A stretch of 64,000 nt of DNA, from positions 124,001 through 188,000 of the forward strand of contig NZ_CP120683.1 of the NCBI RefSeq assembly GCF_030506325.1, written 5' to 3'. This stretch comes from Tunicatimonas pelagia (GTDB lineage Bacteria > Bacteroidota > Bacteroidia > Cytophagales > Cyclobacteriaceae). Below the pieces are notes generated by a model. It saw only the letters and a list, made by a program, of their open reading frames with translations. It was not told the origin of the DNA and did no database searches. Position 1 is the first letter of the stretch. Every line of letters begins with the position of its first letter. This document shows positions 15,883 through 23,709 of the stretch, in pieces. The position numbers were made by a program, and so were the translations under genes.

Positions 15883-17585
15883 TAATCTTCCGCGATTGAA
15901 ATAGCCATCGGTGCTTCCTTTTTGAGGGCAGAATACATCTCTGCGTATTTTTTATCCGTGCCTTTTTTTTCAAAAATATCCCAATAACCTTCGCCGTATC
16001 TTGCTTGGGTTCGCTCTTCGTATAGCTGATAGAAGGCTTTTTGGAGATGATGCACGTTCGTTAGGTACTCGCCATAGGTATTATCATCGCTAAATCGGGC
16101 ACTTACTACGTAATTGGTTTTTTGCTGAGCTACCTGATCTTTCACAAAGTCATATGTCTTCTGCTGATTTGCCAAACCAGTATTTTCGCCCATAACAACT
16201 TTTAAGAGGTTCAGATTATTTTCTCTAGCGTATTCATCGGTAACGATCGGAACACTCAATTCTGAATTATTTTCGGGAAGAGGAGGAAGCATTAACCGTA
16301 CATTTGTTGACTGTCCATCTGACGTTTGTCCTATGTACAGCACCTTGAGTTGATTGGCTCTTCGCATTTCTCGCTGTACTTTCCTCACCAACGACATTAA
16401 CTGGGTTCGATCAATTGTTAGAACCATAACGATTCTCTCTTCTGCCTCTTTTTCTAATACTGAAGCAAGTTCATCAAGCTCGACCACTTCACCATTGACA
16501 GTAACTATATTTTCATTCACAGTTATGTCTACGGTGGCAGTTGGATCAGACAACTTAAAATGAGAAGCAGTAATTACTGGTACATCAATTTCTTGGCTAA
16601 CACCAGTTGTAGAAGCTTCCGTCTCAAGCAGCATCTGCTCATCAAGCTTGGAGTTACACTGCACAATTACTAAGCTAAAACCTAGTACTGCAAATAGAGT
16701 TAGGACTACTTTGGCTTTGCCTGCCCATCCTGATTTTTTTACGTTCATCATGGTTATTCTCTTTTTAATGAATGATAAATTAAAATGATGTATCAACCCG
16801 TAGGAGTTGGTGCTGACCAATTGCCTCAAAAGCAAGGTTTGATACGCAACTAAGGAGTAACCCTGATCGATCGTTTTTTTGTCTGCTATGTATTCATGCG
16901 TTGTTTTTAGGGATTTTATCAGTTGCCAGACCACCGGATTAAACCAGAGTACCGCCGCTGAAAGTTGAACAAATAATAAATCTACCGAATGCCTTTCTCG
17001 GATATGCACCTTTTCGTGGGCCAGTATTTGGGCAAAGTCTTCACCCAGCACTATATCTTGATGTACAAAGACAGAGTTCAGGAAAGAAAAAGGAGCAGTT
17101 GAGTGTGAAACTTTTACCACTCTCACTTCATCAATTACTTCTGTTTCATTACGAATCATTAGTCGGTGAACCCAAATGTACAGCCCGATAAGCCGAAAAA
17201 TCACTACCGCGAAGCCAATTCCATAAATAGCAAGAGCAATAGTTATTAGTGAAGAATAGAAACTGGTTTGTTCTTGAACTAATACTTTCTCACCGTCTGG
17301 TTCAGCAGTATGATTTTCTATATTGGCTGACCAACTCTCAAATGCATCGTAGTAGAAGAATCGGACTTCACTCAGTTCCTCAATAGGCTCATTTATCGCA
17401 CTGCCAAATGAGAGTGATACATCAAAACTCAACAACGGGAACAAGAAGGAAAACACCGGAATAGCCAGCAGAAAAAAACGGTTAAGCCCGAAGAAAGTCT
17501 CCTTACGAAGCAATAGTAAATACAAAGCATAAAGTACTACCAGTATCACACTAGCTTCCAACAAGTATACAATCAAGCTAGTCAT
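15882..17585 (-). CDS. M56-family membrane metallopeptidase (BlaR1-like)
   Basis: This 567-residue protein has membrane segments near residues 3-26, 35-55, 110-140 and 293-310. A cytosolic zinc site HEKVH (190-194) with a probable third ligand in HEYIAD (230-235) lies before the last helix. The C-terminal 250 residues are extracytoplasmic and soluble, and are not a recognisable penicillin-binding domain, so the signal is probably not a beta-lactam. In this family the peptidase relieves repression by the partner BlaI protein. The BlaI gene is immediately upstream with an 8-bp overlap, and a lipoprotein gene follows with a 1-bp overlap. Confidence 0.85.
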   Translation of the reverse strand: MTSLIVYLLEASVILVVLYALYLLLLRKETFFGLNRFFLLAIPVFSFLFPLLSFDVSLSFGSAINEPIEELSEVRFFYYDAFESWSANIENHTAEPDGEKVLVQEQTSFYSSLITIALAIYGIGFAVVIFRLIGLYIWVHRLMIRNETEVIDEVRVVKVSHSTAPFSFLNSVFVHQDIVLGEDFAQILAHEKVHIRERHSVDLLFVQLSAAVLWFNPVVWQLIKSLKTTHEYIADKKTIDQGYSLVAYQTLLLRQLVSTNSYGLIHHFNLSFIKKRITMMNVKKSGWAGKAKVVLTLFAVLGFSLVIVQCNSKLDEQMLLETEASTTGVSQEIDVPVITASHFKLSDPTATVDITVNENIVTVNGEVVELDELASVLEKEAEERIVMVLTIDRTQLMSLVRKVQREMRRANQLKVLYIGQTSDGQSTNVRLMLPPLPENNSELSVPIVTDEYARENNLNLLKVVMGENTGLANQQKTYDFVKDQVAQQKTNYVVSARFSDDNTYGEYLTNVHHLQKAFYQLYEERTQARYGEGYWDIFEKKGTDKKYAEMYSALKKEAPMAISIAED

Positions 17586-17952
17586 CTTTCTTTAACTTTA
17601 AGTCCTTCAGCATTTTCATCACTTCATCTAGCTCTTTTTCGTCCAGCTTTTTACTTTCCGAAAAGAAGTTGACAACTTGCTTGAGCGAATTATTGTAGTA
17701 ATCCGATACCAGACGGGAAAGCTGCCCTTTGCGGTACTCCTCCTTAGAAATGAGTGGATAGTACTGGTACGATTTTCCGTAGGCTTGATAGTCTACAATA
17801 TTTTTCTGCACCAGTACCCGCACAATGGTTGACACCGAATTGTAAGGAGGTTTTGGGTCGGGGTACTGCTCGATAATATCCTTGATAAAACCGCGCTCAA
17901 TATCCCAGAGAATTTTCATAATCTTCTCCTCAGCCTTAGTTAAAGTCGTCAT
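17578..17952 (-). CDS. BlaI/MecI-family repressor
   Basis: The frame extends to 18012, but the ATG at 17952 gives the family-typical start MTTLTKAEEKIMKILWD, and the longer form would run through the palindromic operators. The 124-residue protein has the winged helix with YNSVSTIVRVLVQKNIVDYQ and a C-terminal dimerisation region ending LKLKKDD. It should bind the two identical dyads upstream (17991-18046) and repress its own operon until cleaved by, or released through, the M56 peptidase. The stop overlaps the M56 start by 8 bp. Confidence 0.88.
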   Translation of the reverse strand: MTTLTKAEEKIMKILWDIERGFIKDIIEQYPDPKPPYNSVSTIVRVLVQKNIVDYQAYGKSYQYYPLISKEEYRKGQLSRLVSDYYNNSLKQVVNFFSESKKLDEKELDEVMKMLKDLKLKKDD

Positions 17953-17990
17953 CACTTGTTGAGTTTTATTGATCAGCAAGACAAGTGTAC

Positions 17991-18046
17991 AACTTAATTT
18001 TAAGTTAATCAACTTATTTATAAATAATTTAACTTAAAATTAAGTT
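17991..18046. promoter_or_regulatory. Double BlaI-type operator
   Basis: AACTTAATTTTAAGTT (17991-18006) and AACTTAAAATTAAGTT (18031-18046) are two perfect dyads with the same half-site AACTTAA and a 2-bp centre. Their centres are 40 bp apart, about four helical turns. Between them lies a third palindrome, TTATTTATAAATAA (18014-18027). The block starts 39 bp upstream of the BlaI start codon, as expected for autoregulation. The half-site differs from the TACA/TGTA core of the staphylococcal BlaI/MecI operators. Confidence 0.75.
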
Positions 18047-18183
18047 TCTAGTGAAATCTAGGGCTTTGCTAATGATATTCTCTTCAGAAAAATTATTGTT
18101 GGAACGATGTAAGTGTTATTTCTTCCAACGATTTTCTGAATTTGACCGTCTTTATGCTAACTGGTCAGGTTAATCAACTCACA

Positions 18184-18678
18184 ATGAAAAGCATTTGCTT
18201 CTTTGCACTACTTCTTTGGCTCTGCAATATTGCTCCTGCTTACAGCCAAAGTGGCTTGGATAGTATCTCTCCCCCGTCTACTTCTAAAATTAAGTGGATG
18301 GAGCGACAAGGGTTTCCGGTTACCCATTATCAATGGAATGAGCCCGAGGTGAACCTTCGTTTGCAAAAAGCCCTAAAGTACCGGAGCCGCTCCCAGCTTT
18401 ATGTTATCAGTGGCTCAGGGTTGGTGCTCTCGGGAGTGGCACTAACCACCGCGGGTTTTTTCGGATTTATGTTTGAACTACTCTTTGCGCCAGTATTTGC
18501 TTCAAGTGGTGATTATAAATCTAATTTTTCTCGTTATGGTACCATAATGATTATAGGAGGTATTTCGGCAGGCACCGGAATTACGCTTACACTGACTGGA
18601 GGACAGTCTAACTGGAGAAAGGCGCAGAGAGAGATGAGACAAGCCCGAAGAAAATACGATTCTAGTCAGCGCCCCTAA
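18184..18678 (+). CDS. Exported or membrane protein of unknown function
   Basis: The frame is open from 18142, but the ATG at 18184 begins a clear signal peptide (MKSICFFALLLWLCNIAPAYSQ). The 164-residue product has two hydrophobic segments (LYVISGSGLVLSGVALTTAG and IMIIGGISAGTGITLTLTGG) separated by a short polar loop, and a basic C-terminal tail (RKAQREMRQARRKY). This layout occurs in uncharacterised Bacteroidota membrane proteins. It is divergent from the BlaI operon and might share its regulation. No function can be assigned. Confidence 0.55.
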   Translation: MKSICFFALLLWLCNIAPAYSQSGLDSISPPSTSKIKWMERQGFPVTHYQWNEPEVNLRLQKALKYRSRSQLYVISGSGLVLSGVALTTAGFFGFMFELLFAPVFASSGDYKSNFSRYGTIMIIGGISAGTGITLTLTGGQSNWRKAQREMRQARRKYDSSQRP

Positions 18679-19084
18679 TCCTTCAAACCATATATTTACG
18701 CTAGTAAAACCACTAGTGCCTTGTCAAGTTTAAAGCAGGTATCCTGGTTGGGTTCCAAAAACATCATCGCAATCATTGGCGGTAATAGGAAGCGATCTCA
18801 TGCACAAGTGGGCACAGAATAGAGGGGTTTAGATAGCCAAACCGCATCAATCAAGCCACATTAACTTCGCTATTCTATCGTAGAATGACCACCGTGAGGG
18901 CATAGAAAAAATAGAATCTATCAGCTTTACATGATACTCCGCCAATAAACAGTCTACTTAATATCAGTTATTTGTAATTTCACTTTTTAATACCCTACCA
19001 AACGGCGAACTTTATTGAATAATATTCGTTTTAGCATCTTTAACTAATGCGTACTACCGCAATTTTTTAGTAATACTTTTTTTC
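18679..19084. other. 406-bp gene-free region before treZ
   Basis: No ORF, RNA gene or strong inverted repeat was recognised. The last 100 bp before treZ are AT-rich and probably hold the operon promoter. Confidence 0.4.
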
Positions 19085-20926
19085 ATGCAACCCACTCTTG
19101 GAGCTAACCATCAATCAGGTAAAACCACTTTTACAGTTTGGTCACCCTTGGCAAAATCACTAGAGGTTATTATCAGCGGTAAAGATACGCAGCCACTAAC
19201 AGTAGGTGATTTCGGTTACTGGACAAGTTCTGAAATGGATACCGTTCAGCCGGGCGATCGCTACCAGTATCGTATTGATGGCGGATCCCCTCGCCCCGAC
19301 CCGGCCGCGCTTTCGCAGCCCGACGGAGTGCACGGTGCTTCGGCAGTGGTAGATTTGCCAGCGTTCAACTGGTCGGATACTCACTGGCAGGGAATTGCTC
19401 TGCGAGACATGATTATCTACGAACTGCACGTAGGCACCTTTACGCCCGAGGGTACTTTTGAAGCGATTATTGGTAAGCTAGACTACTTAAAAGATCTGGG
19501 CGTTAACACCATTGAGCTAATGCCCATCGCCCAGTTTCCGGGAAACCGTAATTGGGGCTACGATGGGGTTCATCCTTACGCAGTTCAGCACTCTTACGGC
19601 GGAGCAGTTGGCCTTCAGAAGCTAGTGAATGCCTGTCACCAACAAGGCATCGCGGTACTGCTAGATGTGGTTTATAATCATTTGGGGCCAGAGGGTAATT
19701 ACCTCTCGGAGTTTGGCCCTTACTTTACCGATAAACACCATACACCTTGGGGGTTAGCAATAAATTTTGATGATGCCTACTGTGACGGAGTACGGCACTA
19801 TTTTCAGCAAAATGCCCTGATGTGGTTACGCGATTTTCACATTGACGGACTACGCCTCGATGCTATTCACGCTATTAAAGACTCGGGTGCTAAACACTTC
19901 TTAGCCGAGTTGAGTCAGGCTAAAGAGTTACTATCCGAGCAAACCGGACGAAACTACGTGCTAATCGGCGAATGTGACCTGAACGATCATAAGTATATTA
20001 GTCCGCAACAAGTTGGTGGCTACGGCCTAGACGGACAGTGGATTGATGAGTTTCATCACGCATTGCACACCATGCTTACCGGAGAAGATGACGGTTACTA
20101 CGCCGATTTCAGTGACTTTTCCCATCTAGCAAAAGCTTACGAAAAAACCTATGTGTACGACGGTATTTATTCGCCCTACCGCAAACGCACGTTCGGCAAT
20201 AGTGCCGAAGGCCGCCCCCACTCCCAATTCGTAGTATTCGCTCAGAACCACGATCAGGTGGGTAACCGAATGCTGGGCGACCGACTTACCGAAACCTTGC
20301 CTTTTCCCGCGTTGAAACTAGCGGCTGGAGCAGTATTGGTTTCACCTTACGTTCCTATGCTATTTATGGGCGAAGAGTACGGGGAAACCCGACCGTTTCA
20401 GTACTTTGTCAGTCACACTGACCCTGAGTTAGTGGAGGCCGTACGGCAGGGACGGAAACGGGAGTTTGCGTATTTTCAGAAAGAAGATCAGGAAGTGCCC
20501 GACCCACAATCCGAAGAAACATTTAACCACTCTAAACTATCGTGGGATTGGTCAGTACTAGAGTCACAGTTATTATTCAAGTATTATCAGGCACTAATTA
20601 AATTACGCAAAGAACTTCCAGCTTGGCAAGACGATAGCCGACCAGCCCTAGAAGTTACAGTACCAGAGCCTAAGATTATCTTACTCACCCGGCAACATAC
20701 GGCCGATGAGTCGGTAGCTCCTACGCTCATTGTGCTTAACTTCTCCAAGAGATCAACCCTATTCACTTTACCAATGAGTCGCGATGAAACCTACGAGAAA
20801 ATTTTCGATTCGGAAGATACTGCCTGGGGCGGAGAAGCTCCGCAGGCTAATCTTATAATGGCCCACGACACTTCAAGCCAGCTACTTCCCTACAACCTAG
20901 CCATCTACCAGCGCAGCACCGAATAA
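19085..20926 (+). CDS. treZ: Malto-oligosyltrehalose trehalohydrolase
   Basis: The 613-residue GH13 enzyme releases trehalose from maltooligosyl-trehalose. It has an N-terminal CBM48/E-set domain (about residues 1-95, FTVWSPLAKSLEVII), then the barrel with IYELHVGTFTPEGTFEAI, DVVYNHLGPEGNYL, nucleophile region GLRLDAIHAI, acid region IGECDLNDHK and FAQNHDQVGN. These are characteristic of TreZ rather than GlgB. It is the first gene of a four-gene plus-strand set with the GH57, treY and malQ genes. The start at 19085 fits the family N-terminus. Confidence 0.93.
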   Translation: MQPTLGANHQSGKTTFTVWSPLAKSLEVIISGKDTQPLTVGDFGYWTSSEMDTVQPGDRYQYRIDGGSPRPDPAALSQPDGVHGASAVVDLPAFNWSDTHWQGIALRDMIIYELHVGTFTPEGTFEAIIGKLDYLKDLGVNTIELMPIAQFPGNRNWGYDGVHPYAVQHSYGGAVGLQKLVNACHQQGIAVLLDVVYNHLGPEGNYLSEFGPYFTDKHHTPWGLAINFDDAYCDGVRHYFQQNALMWLRDFHIDGLRLDAIHAIKDSGAKHFLAELSQAKELLSEQTGRNYVLIGECDLNDHKYISPQQVGGYGLDGQWIDEFHHALHTMLTGEDDGYYADFSDFSHLAKAYEKTYVYDGIYSPYRKRTFGNSAEGRPHSQFVVFAQNHDQVGNRMLGDRLTETLPFPALKLAAGAVLVSPYVPMLFMGEEYGETRPFQYFVSHTDPELVEAVRQGRKREFAYFQKEDQEVPDPQSEETFNHSKLSWDWSVLESQLLFKYYQALIKLRKELPAWQDDSRPALEVTVPEPKIILLTRQHTADESVAPTLIVLNFSKRSTLFTLPMSRDETYEKIFDSEDTAWGGEAPQANLIMAHDTSSQLLPYNLAIYQRSTE

Positions 20927-20992
20927 TGAGCAATGAGCAATGAGCAAAATTACGAGGTCCAAGTTTGGAAAAACAACGCATCAAAAATAAAT

Positions 20993-21045
<53 letters not shown>

Positions 21046-21097
21046 ACATCCAAGTATGACAATCAAGCAATCGAACTATTGAACAATCGATATAATT

Positions 21098-23560
21098 ATG
21101 AGCAATAAAAATAAGTACGTTTGTATTCACGGGCATTTTTACCAACCTCCTCGCGAAAACCCCTGGTTGAACCGGGTAGAGGTACAAGATTCGGCCTATC
21201 CGTTCCACGACTGGAATGAGCGAATCACGGCCGAGTGCTACTCCCGGAACTCGGCGGCTCGAATTCTGGATGAAAAAAGACGCATTCAGGATATCATCAA
21301 CAACTACGCTAAAATCAGCTTCAACTTTGGCCCCACGCTGTTGCAGTGGATGAAATTGAAGGCCCCCGACGTGTACGAAGCCATTCTGGAAGCCGACCGA
21401 CTTAGCCAAGAACAATTCAGTGGGCACGGTTCGGCCATTGCCCAGGCGTATAATCACCTAATTGTTCCGTTGGCTAACGCCCGCGACCAAGAAACGCAGG
21501 TACTCTGGGGGATCCGCGATTTTGAAGCACGCTTTAAGCGCTACCCCGAAGGAATGTGGCTGCCCGAGACCGCCGTAAATACCGAGACGCTAGAAGTGTT
21601 GGCCAAGCACGGCATTAAGTACACCATACTCTCTCCTTACCAAGCCCTAAAAGTTCGGAAGATTGGAGCGAAAGACTGGCAGGATGCTACCGGAGCCAAG
21701 GTTGATCCTCGTCGTCCTTATCTTTGCAATCTTCCTTCCGGGCAAACGATCGCTTTGTTCTTTTACGATGGGCCGGTCTCTCAGGGAATTGCGTTTGAAG
21801 GATTGCTTAACAACGGAGCAGCCTTCGCCGGACGACTAATGGATCAGCTCGACCACGGTGATAAGAAACCGCAGATTATGCACATTGCTACCGACGGAGA
21901 AAGCTACGGCCACCACCACCGCTACGGTGAAATGGGTCTCTCCTACTGTCTGCATCAAATTGATAATGACCCGAACGTATCCTTAACTATCTACGGTGAG
22001 TTTTTGGAAAAGCACCCCCCGGAGTACGAAGCCAAAATTATAGAAAATACCGCCTGGAGCAGCACGCCTCACCTAGAACGATGGTCAGAAAATGGTGGCG
22101 GAAATACCGGAGGGCACCCGGAGTGGCATCAACACTGGCGAAAACCGCTCAGAGAGGCCTTTGACTGGCTACGCGATACCGTTAATCCCATCTACGAACA
22201 AGAAATTCAGTCATTAGGAGTTGACCCGTGGTATCTTCGCAACGAGTACATCACGGTGATACTAGACCGTTCCCGCGAAAATGTGGAGCAGTTTATTACT
22301 CAACATTTTGGTTCGGATTTGACCAATCAACAAAAGATCAAGATTCTGAAACTGCTGGAAATACAGCACCACGCCATGCTGATGTACACTAGTTGCGGTT
22401 GGTTCTTCGATGAGGTTACAGGCATTGAAACCATGCAAGATATTTTGTACGCCGCCCGGGTGCTTCAGCTTATTGAGGACGTAACCGGCACAAATTACGA
22501 ACGTCATTTTCTGGAACTATTGGCGAAGGCTGAGAGTAATATCCCGGAACATCAGAACGCAGCGGTGGCTTACGAATTATTTGTACGCCCCTCTATTGTC
22601 GATATGCCCCGGGTGGGTGCCCACTACGCCGTTTCCTCGCTTTTCACCGAATATCCCGAGCAAACTCGTATCTATAGCTACGATGCCAAAGCGGAGAACT
22701 TTGAGTTACTAGAAGCTGGTAAATACAAACTTGCCATTGGCAAGGCCGTGCTAAACTCGGAGGTAACGCTTGAAGAAGCCCAGATTACCTTCGCTACATT
22801 ACACTTGGGCGATCATCATCTGTTTGGAGGAGTGCGCGACTATTTTGGCGAAGATGCTTTTCAAGCCATGCGAAATGAAGTGGTTCCCGCTTTCAAGAAA
22901 AGTAGAGTACACGAAGCGATTGTGTTGCTAGATAAGCATTTTGGCACCCACAATTACTCGTTTTGGCATCTGTTTAAAGACGATCAGAAGAAGATTCTTA
23001 GTCAAGTGCTCGAGCAGACCCTAACCTCAGTAGAAGGAACCTTCCGTCGGGTGTACGAAGATAATTACTCGCTACTGCAAGCAATGAAAGAGCTTAGCAT
23101 CGATCCTCCTAAACCGTTGAAATTTCCGGGTGAGTTCACGATCAATGCTAACCTGCGCCGCTTGCTACAAAGCGATGAAATTAATATGCGGGAGCTGAAT
23201 ATGCTCGCCGACAGTCTGGAGCATCTGTCGGTAGAAATTGATCATGTGGGACTGAATTACCAAGCAGCCGAACGTATCAATCAGCTTATGAGAAATTTTA
23301 AGAATGATCCGGAAAACGATCAGTTGATGCACAAAGTGGTTCAGTTGATTCAGGCCTGTAAAAAGGTGCATCTTGCTCCTGACCTGTGGGAAGCGCAGAA
23401 TATCGCTTTCACTACGTATCACCAGAATTATCGTCAGAAATGCCAACTTCGTGATGCCGACGATGAAGAAGCACGCGCCTGGTGCAGTGCCTTCGAGACG
23501 CTATTCCGAGAACTTAACATTCACGTAGTTGATGATGCCCCCGTACCTCAGCTTTCATAA
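21098..23560 (+). CDS. GH57-type protein with DUF3536 domain
   Basis: The 820-residue protein opens with CIHGHFYQPPRENPWL and has the GH57 barrel with the conserved HGHFYQPPRE, MWLPETAVN (candidate nucleophile Glu) and ATDGESYGHHHRYGEM (candidate acid) segments. The C-terminal half is helical and matches DUF3536 in length. GH57 enzymes include alpha-amylases, 4-alpha-glucanotransferases and branching enzymes; the exact activity of the DUF3536 subgroup is unknown to me. Its place between treZ and treY suggests it remodels or debranches the alpha-glucan that feeds trehalose synthesis. Confidence 0.85.
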   Translation: MSNKNKYVCIHGHFYQPPRENPWLNRVEVQDSAYPFHDWNERITAECYSRNSAARILDEKRRIQDIINNYAKISFNFGPTLLQWMKLKAPDVYEAILEADRLSQEQFSGHGSAIAQAYNHLIVPLANARDQETQVLWGIRDFEARFKRYPEGMWLPETAVNTETLEVLAKHGIKYTILSPYQALKVRKIGAKDWQDATGAKVDPRRPYLCNLPSGQTIALFFYDGPVSQGIAFEGLLNNGAAFAGRLMDQLDHGDKKPQIMHIATDGESYGHHHRYGEMGLSYCLHQIDNDPNVSLTIYGEFLEKHPPEYEAKIIENTAWSSTPHLERWSENGGGNTGGHPEWHQHWRKPLREAFDWLRDTVNPIYEQEIQSLGVDPWYLRNEYITVILDRSRENVEQFITQHFGSDLTNQQKIKILKLLEIQHHAMLMYTSCGWFFDEVTGIETMQDILYAARVLQLIEDVTGTNYERHFLELLAKAESNIPEHQNAAVAYELFVRPSIVDMPRVGAHYAVSSLFTEYPEQTRIYSYDAKAENFELLEAGKYKLAIGKAVLNSEVTLEEAQITFATLHLGDHHLFGGVRDYFGEDAFQAMRNEVVPAFKKSRVHEAIVLLDKHFGTHNYSFWHLFKDDQKKILSQVLEQTLTSVEGTFRRVYEDNYSLLQAMKELSIDPPKPLKFPGEFTINANLRRLLQSDEINMRELNMLADSLEHLSVEIDHVGLNYQAAERINQLMRNFKNDPENDQLMHKVVQLIQACKKVHLAPDLWEAQNIAFTTYHQNYRQKCQLRDADDEEARAWCSAFETLFRELNIHVVDDAPVPQLS

Positions 23561-23571
23561 TTTTAGTTATT

Positions 23572-23682
23572 GGAAACGGGAGGCCGGAGTCAGGAGGCCG
23601 AACCTCAGATTACCCTGGGACAAACTGATCATAAGTAATATTTCATGTTTTTCCGGACTCCGGTATCCGGTCTCCCGTTTCC
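23572..23682. repeat. Imperfect inverted repeat of the CCGGTCTCC family
   Basis: GGAAACGGGAGGCCGGA at 23572-23588 pairs with TCCGGTCTCCCGTTTCC at 23666-23682 (16 of 17), with more partial pairing further in. It fills most of the spacer between the GH57 gene and treY and could form a long hairpin in the operon mRNA. Confidence 0.7.
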
Positions 23683-23709
23683 GTCCTTCATCATCCATGT
23701 CAATTAATT

